Shown here piece by piece: positions 17,303 to 25,783 of a DNA stretch of 60,155 nucleotides. The position numbers and the translations under genes are program-made. The stretch spans positions 1-60,155 of the forward strand of contig CAYOQJ010000097.1 in NCBI GenBank assembly GCA_964406095.1, read 5' to 3'. The notes beneath the pieces were generated by a model that was not told where the DNA came from, did not search any database, and was given only the letters and a program-made list of their open reading frames with translations. Source of the stretch: M55B167 sp964406095. Its GTDB lineage: Bacteria; Verrucomicrobiota; Kiritimatiellia; RFP12; UBA1067. Every line of letters begins with the position of its first letter. The stretch's first letter is position 1.

Positions 17303-18817
17303 TTATTCATACTCCCACTTAAGCAGCCAGGGATCATTCAGCTTGCTCTGCCAGTTACGGAGCCGCTCCTGATACTTTTTCAGCACCTCGACATATTCGG
17401 GATTGCCGGCCAGATTACGCGATTCCCACGGGTCTTTATCTATCCTGTACAATTCAAAAGCGGGACGATGCAGATATTCGCGCACGGTTTTTAAACCAAA
17501 GGGTGCATTCATTCCTTTATCCCACTGTGCCTGCCAGGACGATGCAGCCCAGAGATCGGAGGCGAAGGGATAAGGCAGACCGTAAGCGATGTTCCAGATC
17601 AGCTTGTATTCACGATCACGGAGTACCCGCATCGGGTAGTACATCTGGATTTCATGAAAGGTGTGCGAAGCAATGATCTCAGTGTGTCCGTCAGCCTGCG
17701 GATCTCCAAGAATAGAGAGCCACGATCTGCCGTGGTAACTCGTAAATTTATATCCCCCGTTGCGGTTATCCAACCCCATATGTTCCTTGTCACGCCAGAA
17801 TCGTTTAGGATCAACCCATTTACGGGGGGCATTGCGCTTATGATGGAGTCCGCCAGCAAAATCAAGCAGCGAGGGAGTTATGTCAACATGACTGATCAAT
17901 GCCGCCGAACGTATGCCACGGTTTTTTTCGTAGGGGTTGCGTACAACAAAGGGCACCCGCAATCCTCCTTCGTAAACTGTAGTTTTTCCACCGGGGAAAG
18001 CCATGCCGTGATCGGAGGTGAAAACAATGAGAGTCTTGTCGTAAACTCCGGCGCCCTTCAGAATATCGACCAGCCGCGCCACGCCCTGATCGATTCGCGC
18101 ACAGGATTGATAATACTGCACCAGCTCCTGGCGCACCTCGGGCGTATCCGGCAGAAATGGCGGCACAACGACATCCTGAGGCTTGAAAAACTTTTCATCA
18201 ACACCATCATGCGACCCTCTGTCGGGCAGATTGCCGAATAAATCCGGCTTATATTTACCGGGCACACTTTTATCGATGCCGCCGCCGCGATGCGGATCAG
18301 ATGTGCCAAAATAAATAAAGAAAGGTCTTTCGCTTTTCTGCATGATCACATCTTTGACCTTCTCCGCCATCTCGACCGCATTGCGACTGTTGCCCTTCAG
18401 GTAAGTTTCAAAATGGAAGACCTGTTCCGGTGCCACATGATACTTCCCAATCTGTACCGTGCGGTAACCCTCGTTGGCCAGTACACGCGGCAGAGCCAGT
18501 GAAACCAAATCCGGAAAAGCCGCAAACTTGTGTTTGCTGTGCGCATGACCATACAAACCGTTCATGTGATTGTGTATGCCGGACATCACCACCGAACGAC
18601 TGGCACTGCAGCTGGCTGTAGTGGCAAAGGCATTCATAAAAACGGTACCATCCGCAGCTACTCTGTCGATCGCCGGCGTATGTGCACACCGGTCGCCATA
18701 ACATCCGAGAGTAGGGCTTTCATCATCGGTGATAAAAAAGATGATATTCCGTTCAGCTGCAAACGTAGCAGCAACAACGAAAATACAAATCGTGAAAAAA
18801 ACATTGAACAAACGCAT
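17303..18817 (-). CDS. Secreted sulfatase, sulfamidase-like (S1_8 type)
   Basis: A 504-residue formylglycine sulfatase with a signal peptide (MRLFNVFFTICIFVVAATFA). The metal-binding pair D31-D32 and the modification motif CSASR (C70) are present; C70 would become formylglycine through the anaerobic maturase. FGTSDPHRGGG, FTSDHGMAFPGGK and the overall order resemble N-sulfoglucosamine sulfohydrolase (human SGSH), so the target may be an N-sulfated or similar sugar. CxAxR rather than CxPxR is a known variant accepted by anaerobic maturases. It lies upstream of the DUF3795-GH39 pair on the same strand. Confidence 0.92.
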   Translation of the reverse strand: MRLFNVFFTICIFVVAATFAAERNIIFFITDDESPTLGCYGDRCAHTPAIDRVAADGTVFMNAFATTASCSASRSVVMSGIHNHMNGLYGHAHSKHKFAAFPDLVSLALPRVLANEGYRTVQIGKYHVAPEQVFHFETYLKGNSRNAVEMAEKVKDVIMQKSERPFFIYFGTSDPHRGGGIDKSVPGKYKPDLFGNLPDRGSHDGVDEKFFKPQDVVVPPFLPDTPEVRQELVQYYQSCARIDQGVARLVDILKGAGVYDKTLIVFTSDHGMAFPGGKTTVYEGGLRVPFVVRNPYEKNRGIRSAALISHVDITPSLLDFAGGLHHKRNAPRKWVDPKRFWRDKEHMGLDNRNGGYKFTSYHGRSWLSILGDPQADGHTEIIASHTFHEIQMYYPMRVLRDREYKLIWNIAYGLPYPFASDLWAASSWQAQWDKGMNAPFGLKTVREYLHRPAFELYRIDKDPWESRNLAGNPEYVEVLKKYQERLRNWQSKLNDPWLLKWEYE

Positions 18818-18889
18818 GAAAGCTCCCGCTATATTTCAGTTAACTTCACAGGAGAATCATAGCATTGATAACCGCTCTCACGCAACCAG

Positions 18890-18918
18890 GAATTCTGCGC
18901 CCCCGAATTCTGCGCCCC
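18890..18918. repeat. Short tandem duplication GAATTCTGCGCCCC
   Basis: Two adjacent copies (18890-18904 and 18905-18918) lie in the 201-base gap between the sulfatase start and the stop of the PPC/Ig-repeat gene. The rest of the gap shows no gene. It may be a local slippage event. Confidence 0.5.
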
Positions 18919-19018
18919 GGATGTTGTATGTTTTCGGTATAATAAAAGAAGTAACTTCCGTGTTTTTAGGAAATCACGCATCTCTGCCAAATTTAATTTC
19001 CAAGGGACACGCAAAAAT

Positions 19019-20773
19019 CTACATTACACCACCGCCAACTGAAACCGCCTGCAGACGCATGAACCCCTTGTCCATCAGCGGAATAGTGGCCTGCCAGTAT
19101 TCCATCGCATCATCTTCACCGATTTTGGTGTTGATTTCGACAGGATACCAGGGACCTTCCAGAGAAAAGGCGAAAAGCGGCACAACCTCGGCCTCAACCG
19201 CGCTTTTCCAGACACGGTAACGGATCGCATAGCTTTCAGAACTGCGGTCGATCACAACCGTCATCAGGTTGGTCGTACTGCAATACTCCATCGCCGGCAA
19301 TTGGCAGGCGTATTTGAGCAGATTAGGTATGCCGTCACCAGCTGGCTGATCCTCATGCGCGTACATGGAATCGGTTATATTCTGACCCAGAACCCAGTCG
19401 GAGTAGGCTACAGACTCAACAGCTGAACGGATAACCACATCTTTCTCAGCGGTTAATCCGCTGAAAGATGCTGTTATAGTGATAAGGGTATCAGAGGTGA
19501 CCTCTGACGCAGTAAGATAGCCCTCGCCCGTGATCGCGGCAACAGAGCTGTTTTCACTCCAGCTGCTCTGAGAGGTGACATCGGCGCTGGTGCCGTCGCT
19601 GTAATGGGCGGTGCAAACATACTGCGTTGAACTTCCGGAGATAATTTCAGCGCTGCCGCTGATTGTTAAATCGCTCAGCACCAACTGCACATCCATAATT
19701 GTTACGGATTTGGCGGCATTCATCCCACCGAAGGAGGCCGATACGGTCACTGCCTGATCAATAAGCACACTGAGAGTGGTCAGAATACCCTCGCTACTGA
19801 TAGTTGTGTACGAGCTGTTCTCGCCCCACTGGGTGGAAGTTGTTACATTTTTTGTTGAATTGTCGCTGTAATGCGCCGTACAGGTGTAGGCGGCAGTGGA
19901 GTTTTCATTGACGGAATCCGGGCCGTCAATGGTAATATGCGTCAGGCTAGGAGGCGTACCTGCGAGAGTAATCCAACGCAGATCGTAGGCGTTGCCGGCG
20001 TTGCCAAAACAGACCTTGACATAGTAATAGCCGATCGCAGGCACGATATAATCAATCTGTTCATTGTCCGATGAACTCCACGGATAATCGAGCTGAATCC
20101 CGTTCGCGTCGTACAATACAAGATCAATATCCCCTTCTGACTGAAGGAAGGTGCAGTCGACCACAAGACGCAGTTTTTCAGGATCAGAAAGCTCTACCCG
20201 ATACCAGTCGTCATCCCGCTGGAAACCACTTCCGTCTATTGAAGAGAGCCAGACACCCTCAGCCAGTCCGGTAAAAGCTTCAGCGATGGTATCATTGGGT
20301 TCATAAGCGTCATCAACCGTCGGCAGTGCCTTCCAACGCAGATCATAGCTGTTGCCATCGGCTGTCCCATCTCTGCTCAAGACCTTGATGTAATATATTC
20401 CGGTTTGTAAAGCAGTATAATCTAGCGTCTCATAATCCTCGGCCGTCCATACCTGTTGCAACGGTTCTGAATTATAGGAATCATAAATCTCAAAATCGAT
20501 ATCGCCATCGGCAGCAGTGTGCTTACACTCAACAAGGATACGTAGTTTGTCGGAATCAGCAAGTTCAACCCGATACCAGTCATCATCGTTATGTATACCA
20601 AGACCGTCATGTTCTGAAAGCCAGATACCTGACGGCAAACTAGCATAAGCTTCATTCAAAGTGTCATTCGGCTCATACTCGTCATCTGAGAGCGGCTTGG
20701 CACCATGCACTGCCGATACCGCAAAGCAAATAATGCAGCTTAAAAAGATATTGATTCGCCATTTCATAATCAT
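19019..20773 (-). CDS. Secreted PPC- and Ig-like repeat protein
   Basis: A 584-residue exported protein with signal peptide ending near AVSAVHGA. Two tandem pre-peptidase C-terminal-like modules of about 120 residues follow, each opening with DxxYEPNDT and containing DDDWYRVEL and GDIDxxxYD. Then come two bacterial Ig-like (Big) repeats of about 85 residues, each with YxCTAHYSD. The C-terminal region has GDGIPNLLKYA and ends in MRLQAVSVGG, a module seen on many PVC exoproteins and probably linked to surface display. No catalytic domain is visible, so it is likely a binding or scaffold protein. AAGGTG precedes the first ATG. Confidence 0.8.
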   Translation of the reverse strand: MIMKWRINIFLSCIICFAVSAVHGAKPLSDDEYEPNDTLNEAYASLPSGIWLSEHDGLGIHNDDDWYRVELADSDKLRILVECKHTAADGDIDFEIYDSYNSEPLQQVWTAEDYETLDYTALQTGIYYIKVLSRDGTADGNSYDLRWKALPTVDDAYEPNDTIAEAFTGLAEGVWLSSIDGSGFQRDDDWYRVELSDPEKLRLVVDCTFLQSEGDIDLVLYDANGIQLDYPWSSSDNEQIDYIVPAIGYYYVKVCFGNAGNAYDLRWITLAGTPPSLTHITIDGPDSVNENSTAAYTCTAHYSDNSTKNVTTSTQWGENSSYTTISSEGILTTLSVLIDQAVTVSASFGGMNAAKSVTIMDVQLVLSDLTISGSAEIISGSSTQYVCTAHYSDGTSADVTSQSSWSENSSVAAITGEGYLTASEVTSDTLITITASFSGLTAEKDVVIRSAVESVAYSDWVLGQNITDSMYAHEDQPAGDGIPNLLKYACQLPAMEYCSTTNLMTVVIDRSSESYAIRYRVWKSAVEAEVVPLFAFSLEGPWYPVEINTKIGEDDAMEYWQATIPLMDKGFMRLQAVSVGGGVM

Positions 20774-21099
20774 ACTTCACCTTGGTAGAACTAATCATTG
20801 ATGATGCTTCAAGTTATCAGTTGCAGGTCACCTGCTGAAAGTACAAATAGTAAAAACTTGGTTGAAGTCTCAGTTACTAAATGAATTGTTTACTCCCAGT
20901 GATTGTGTCCAAATGCCTATTAAAAATTCGCGTTGTTCTTCATTTAATTTGTTTATTTATGAACCGCATTTTGCGTGCCGAACGCAGACAGATAATTTAA
21001 AGCTGATTCAGTTGTGGATACCCGCTTGTTTTTGTGTGGAAATTGATCGCTTATTTGCGTGAGTAGAGTAGCTTATTCCTGTTTTCAGGGGGCAGCATA
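20774..21099. other. Intergenic region with no gene seen
   Basis: This 326-base AT-rich stretch lies between the PPC/Ig protein start and the stop of the DUF3999-like gene. The only open frame, about 66 codons on the plus strand, has no ribosome site and no recognisable features. It probably holds the promoter of the leftward PPC/Ig gene. No terminator hairpin stands out. Confidence 0.6.
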
Positions 21100-22107
21100 T
21101 CATTTAAAAAAACGCGGCTGGTTGCGCATTTTAAAAGGTCGTTTTCGATGGGAGAGTGAATAAAGTGCGAAAAAAATCAGCAGTGCCGTGATCAGAACGG
21201 CGGCTACAGACAAAGGCACCAGAAAAGCACGTTGAAATACCAGCGACTTGATTGTGTGTATATTCCAGCGACAGTTCTCTACCAGTTCTCCAACCGTAAC
21301 ACCTATCGGAGCTTGATCGGATGAGATAAGTCGGTCGAGCTCTGCGGCCGCAAAGCCACTAACAGAGGATATGCTGGAATAGCCGCACAGTAATGTATAG
21401 TCAGAGTCAGGTTCAATTTTAAAATAAGCCGCATATTCAGCTCCGCTAACCGAGATAACTTTGCAATATGTAGCAAAGTCAGTCTGATCGAAAACAAAGG
21501 TGTACTGTTCCGAGCGGCTCTCTGGAAAATCGATAAGTACTGCTCCGTCCGGTTGCATGCCATCAACCGGAGCAGTTAGCTTTCCCCTGGCAATAAGACG
21601 CCATTCCGCACCGGCTGCGTGCTCCACTCCCTTGGCCATAAAAATGTAGTTGCAGGGCGAACCATCCGGTTCAACATCAAGATATACTCTGGACAACGGC
21701 ACAGGGCAGGTTTGAAATGAGATAAAAGATGAGTCTGCGTAACGTGCTACCAGCTCCGCCGGAACATCTGAAGCGAGAGTGAAATCGCGCTCTACCAAAA
21801 GCGGCACTTTGATCAATGGTTCTGTTTTTTGCGATATCCTGACAGGCACCGCGCCATCGTTGCGATTCTCGATAATGCGTAGATCGGCAAAATCATTCCG
21901 CAAAACCGCATGCATCCGGGCTGTCAATGTAAGTTCGGCAAGCTGTGTTGAATCAATATCTGGCACTCGAAGCTCTGCTGCATAGCGAAAGAGAGCAGCG
22001 GACTTTTCAGCGGTCGCAGAGTTTATCCCGCATACCGCGAACAGGAGCGGCAGAAATACCGCCTTTGATAAGAGCGGTCGGTGGTTCACTCCGAACCTTC
22101 CTTCCAT
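21100..22107 (-). CDS. Membrane-anchored exported protein, DUF3999-like
   Basis: A 335-residue protein with a signal peptide (PLLSKAVFLPLLFAVCGINSATA), a large extracytoplasmic beta-rich region, and one C-terminal transmembrane segment (LVPLSVAAVLITALLIFFALYSL) followed by a basic tail. The segment RYAAELRVPDIDS...LRIIENRNDGAVPVRI resembles the start of DUF3999 proteins. No enzyme motif is seen. The ATG at 22107 fits the signal peptide; the open frame extends upstream into secA and is not used. It probably follows secA in the same transcript. Confidence 0.6.
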   Translation of the reverse strand: MEGRFGVNHRPLLSKAVFLPLLFAVCGINSATAEKSAALFRYAAELRVPDIDSTQLAELTLTARMHAVLRNDFADLRIIENRNDGAVPVRISQKTEPLIKVPLLVERDFTLASDVPAELVARYADSSFISFQTCPVPLSRVYLDVEPDGSPCNYIFMAKGVEHAAGAEWRLIARGKLTAPVDGMQPDGAVLIDFPESRSEQYTFVFDQTDFATYCKVISVSGAEYAAYFKIEPDSDYTLLCGYSSISSVSGFAAAELDRLISSDQAPIGVTVGELVENCRWNIHTIKSLVFQRAFLVPLSVAAVLITALLIFFALYSLSHRKRPFKMRNQPRFFK

Positions 22108-22208
22108 AATAAAGCTTCTCGCAGTCGGATAAGCTGAACTGCAAACTATGATTACAAAGCGTATTTCCGAAAGCGACAATACGCTACTACTGACCTTTGA
22201 TACAGAGA

Positions 22209-25200
22209 CTAAAGCCCCCGGCCACAACACTTCTTATACTTTTTGCCGCTGCCACAGGGACAGGGATCATTCCGTCCAACCGTGCGTTTGGCCGTCGCCG
22301 GTACAACGCGCGCATGTCCGTCAGAGTGTCCGTTTTGAGAATCATCCATCGCTTTGATCATTGCTTCAAATTCCGCCCGGGCGGACTGCGAAACACCCTC
22401 AGGCACATTTGCGGCACCTGCTTGTGATCCGCCTTGTACACTTTGTCCGTGGGCATCCAGAATGTTCATATCGGCATGCAGTGCCTGCACTCTTGTAGTG
22501 CCGCCCGATTTATCGAACAGCTGGTCAACATTCATCACCGTGGTTGTTCTGAATGCCATTGAAACCACTTCGGTTTTGATGTTGGTCATCAGCGACTCGA
22601 ACATCTCAAACGCCTCACGCTTATATTCAACCAGTGGATCGCGCTGTCCGTAAGCCCTCAGATTCACACCGTGACGCAGCTCGTCCATAGCTCGCAGATA
22701 ATCCTGCCACTGCTCATCAATACAGCGCAGAAAAACCGAACGCTCCATCAAAGGCAGCACACGCTGATCCTCCATTGCACACTTCAGCTCATAAGCTTCA
22801 CGCACACGTTTAAAAATAAGTTCGGCAGCCTGCTCCGGATTACCCTTGAATTCCTCAACATCATCGATCTTCAGGGCGATGGGAAACAGATCGCAACTCC
22901 ACTCAACCAAATCCTCGGGTCGTGCGTCTTTAGCTGAGAAAAGATAACCCTCGCATTGGGTCAAAATAAGATCGTTGAAAACATCCAGAATGTGCTCATG
23001 CGACCGATCCGATTTAAGTATCTCTCCCCGCAGTTCGTAAACCACCGAGCGTTGGCGGTTCATGACATCATCATATTCAAGAGTACGCTTGCGGATTGCA
23101 AAATTCTGCTGTTCCACCCGCTTTTGCGCGGTTTCAACCGACCGGTTGAGCCATTTATGCTCAAGAGCTTCGCCCTCCTGCATACCCAACCGGGTCATGA
23201 TTCCTGAAATTTTGTCCGATCCGAACAAACGCATAAGGGTATCTTCGAGAGAAATGTAAAACTGTGATGATCCCGGATCGCCCTGTCGGGCGCAACGACC
23301 ACGCAACTGACGGTCAATACGGCGTGATTCATGGCGCTCGGAACCTATCACGTGCAGACCGCAGGGTTTTTCCACCAAAAGTTCACGCAGTGTCTTGGGA
23401 CCGTTGTCATATCTTTCATCAAGCATGATCTGCGACTTAATTGTTGATTCTGGAACCCAGACAACCCCTTTGCCTAATTTGATATCGGTTCCGCGTCCAG
23501 CCATGTTTGTGGCAATTGTCACCGCACCCGGTTGTCCGGCCTGCGAAACAATCTCAGCCTCACGTGCATGGTTTTTGGCATTCAGGACATTGTGCGGAAT
23601 TTTGGCCATCCGCAGCATACGACTGAGTACTTCAGAGGTGTCAACCGTCACCGTTCCCAAGAGCACCGGTTGCCCGTTTTTATGACACTCGACAACCTCA
23701 CTGACAATCGCGCGGTATTTTTCGCGCTGCGTTTTATAGATGCGGTCATTGCCGTCCACCCGCCTTACCGGACGGTTGGTCGGAATTGCCATCACATCCA
23801 GTTTATAGATATCATGAAACTCAGATGCTTCAGTTTCAGCAGTACCGGTCATGCCGGCCAGTTTTTCATATAGGCGGAAGTAGTTCTGGATCGTAATAGT
23901 GGCGAGGGTTTGGGTTTCGCGTTCAATTTCAACCCCCTCTTTAGCTTCAACCGCCTGGTGCAAGCCGTCGCTCCAGCGTCTGCCGGGCAGTACGCGTCCG
24001 GTGAACTCATCCACAATATAAACATGGTTATCCTGCACCACATAGTCGACATCTTTTTCATACATGCAGTAGGCACGCAGCAGCTGATCAACATTATGCA
24101 GGCGCTCGCTACGCACCATAAAATCGGATTGCAACTCCTGCCGTCTGCGCGTACGCTCTTCGTCGCTCAAACTTTTGTCACCGTCGAGTTCAGAGAGAGC
24201 TGAAACAAGATCCGGCATAACAAACATTTCAGGATCCGTCGGTGAAAGCACCTCGCTACCGCGATCGGTGAGAGCCACTTCACGCGAACGTTCGTCTATT
24301 GTAAAGAGGAGTTCTTCGGTCAGAGAGCGTGCCATCTCCTTACGCATCTCAGTCAGCATCATATTTTCAACCTGCTCGTGCAGCTTGCGGATCGCAGGCT
24401 CCTCTAGCATATGCAGAAACTGCTTGTGTTTCGGCATTCCATGATAAACTTGATAAAGTTTGAACATGGCTTTTTCTTCATCGCCCTCATCCAGTGCCTG
24501 GCGGGCCTCCCCGATATAGCGATTGCAGATTTCCTGCTGATCACGAACCAATCGTGCAACATTTGGTTTTAAATCGGTGTATTGAGCTGTTGAGGAGTGG
24601 GCCGCAGGGCCTGATATGATCAGTGGAGTACGCGCTTCATCAATCAGAATCGAGTCCACTTCGTCGATAATAGCGTAAAAATGCCCATTCTGAACCACTT
24701 GATCCGGTTCGGTGGCCATACCGTTATCGCGCAAATAGTCGAATCCAAATTCACTGTTGGTGCCATAGGTGATGTCACATGAATACTGCTCACGGCGTTC
24801 AATCGGACTCATGCTGTTTTGAATACATCCGACCCGCAGACCGAGAAACTCATATAGGTGCCCCATCCACTGCGCATCACGCCGTGCCAGATAGTCATTT
24901 ACCGTTACAAGTTGCACATTTTTGCCGGTAAGCGCGTTGAGATAGAGCGGTAGCGTAGCCGAAAGCGTTTTGCCCTCGCCAGTCTGCATCTCGGCTATCT
25001 TTCCCTGATGCAGAGCTATACCGCCGACCAACTGCACATCAAAGGGCACCATATCCCAAACCAGATTGTGTCCGCATACCTCACGCGCGGCACCACATAG
25101 TCGTCTACAGGCATTCTTGACAACAGCGAAAGCCTCGCAAAGAATGTCATCCAGCGTTTCCCCCTCCTGCAGGCGTTGCCGAAATTCATCGGTTTTGGCC

Positions 25201-25325
25201 CTGATCTGTTCGTCGGAAAGGTTCTGATAACCCTCTTCCAGCTCATTGATACGTTGCACCAGTGGCCTGATCCGTTTCATATCACGTTCATACTTGGTGC
25301 CGAAAATTTTGGTAATAAAATTCAT
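22209..25325 (-). CDS. secA: Preprotein translocase ATPase SecA
   Basis: A 1038-residue motor of the Sec export pathway. It has Walker A MQTGEGKT near residue 115, helicase-type motifs (DEVDSILIDEARTPLI, GTVTVDTSE, TNMAGRGTDIKLG) and the C-terminal zinc SEC-C motif NDPCPCGSGKKYKKCC, which binds SecB or lipids. It is about 140 residues longer than E. coli SecA because of an insertion around residues 265-400 (KLYQVYHGMPKHKQF to DPEMFVMPDL), as in Bacteroidota and Chlamydiae-type SecAs. The ATG at 25325 has AAGG 7 bases upstream. It would serve the many exported enzymes in this window. Confidence 0.97.
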   Translation of the reverse strand: MNFITKIFGTKYERDMKRIRPLVQRINELEEGYQNLSDEQIRAKTDEFRQRLQEGETLDDILCEAFAVVKNACRRLCGAAREVCGHNLVWDMVPFDVQLVGGIALHQGKIAEMQTGEGKTLSATLPLYLNALTGKNVQLVTVNDYLARRDAQWMGHLYEFLGLRVGCIQNSMSPIERREQYSCDITYGTNSEFGFDYLRDNGMATEPDQVVQNGHFYAIIDEVDSILIDEARTPLIISGPAAHSSTAQYTDLKPNVARLVRDQQEICNRYIGEARQALDEGDEEKAMFKLYQVYHGMPKHKQFLHMLEEPAIRKLHEQVENMMLTEMRKEMARSLTEELLFTIDERSREVALTDRGSEVLSPTDPEMFVMPDLVSALSELDGDKSLSDEERTRRRQELQSDFMVRSERLHNVDQLLRAYCMYEKDVDYVVQDNHVYIVDEFTGRVLPGRRWSDGLHQAVEAKEGVEIERETQTLATITIQNYFRLYEKLAGMTGTAETEASEFHDIYKLDVMAIPTNRPVRRVDGNDRIYKTQREKYRAIVSEVVECHKNGQPVLLGTVTVDTSEVLSRMLRMAKIPHNVLNAKNHAREAEIVSQAGQPGAVTIATNMAGRGTDIKLGKGVVWVPESTIKSQIMLDERYDNGPKTLRELLVEKPCGLHVIGSERHESRRIDRQLRGRCARQGDPGSSQFYISLEDTLMRLFGSDKISGIMTRLGMQEGEALEHKWLNRSVETAQKRVEQQNFAIRKRTLEYDDVMNRQRSVVYELRGEILKSDRSHEHILDVFNDLILTQCEGYLFSAKDARPEDLVEWSCDLFPIALKIDDVEEFKGNPEQAAELIFKRVREAYELKCAMEDQRVLPLMERSVFLRCIDEQWQDYLRAMDELRHGVNLRAYGQRDPLVEYKREAFEMFESLMTNIKTEVVSMAFRTTTVMNVDQLFDKSGGTTRVQALHADMNILDAHGQSVQGGSQAGAANVPEGVSQSARAEFEAMIKAMDDSQNGHSDGHARVVPATAKRTVGRNDPCPCGSGKKYKKCCGRGL

Positions 25326-25444
25326 AACTCGCCTTTCAGCCGGAATAACCTGCTCAGCGTCCTCTGATTTCATCAGTGATCAAACTCCTCTTATATCACA
25401 ACGGGACGGGTTTATCCAAGCATTATGGAGCATTTTTACCTGCG

Positions 25445-25783
25445 TTAAACTACAGAATTAACAATCAGATATCCCCAGTTAAGCAGGAGCAGAAGCACAA
25501 CAATAGACAGCAACAACCTCTTTTCAAAACGGTTAAGGCAAACCATAAGCCGGCGACGCATTATAAAAACAGAAAACCAGTGAATCGGCAGAAGCACCAC
25601 TGCCGCAACAGCAACAACCGTCGCCAACGGCTGCAGTCGGAATGCAGCTTCCACACAGCCACGTAACAGCAATTCCACGGCCCTGGATGAGCCGCAAACC
25701 ATACAGGGCACCCCTGTATATTTACGAAAAAGGCAGAGTTGTCCGCCAAACAGGTGCACTCCGGCCACCAGCAATGCTGTCAT
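25445..25783 (-). CDS. DUF2752 membrane protein
   Basis: A 112-residue protein with the DUF2752 signature CLFRKYTGVPCMVCGSSRAVELLLRG and two or three hydrophobic segments (ATVVAVAAVVLLPIHWFSVF and LLLSIVVLLLLLNWGYLIV). Function unknown. The ATG at 25783 overlaps the GH78 stop (ATGA), implying translational coupling. The frame is open further upstream inside GH78, where an AAGGAG occurs, so a longer form with a full first membrane segment is possible. Confidence 0.65.
   Translation of the reverse strand: MTALLVAGVHLFGGQLCLFRKYTGVPCMVCGSSRAVELLLRGCVEAAFRLQPLATVVAVAAVVLLPIHWFSVFIMRRRLMVCLNRFEKRLLLSIVVLLLLLNWGYLIVNSVV

Noticed and set aside
18890..18918. Possible CRISPR-like or mobile-element repeat
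   Set aside because: Only two adjacent short copies with no spacer; best read as a local duplication.
20862..21062. 66-codon plus-strand frame in the 326-base gap
   Set aside because: No ribosome site, no motif, AT-rich composition typical of intergenic DNA.
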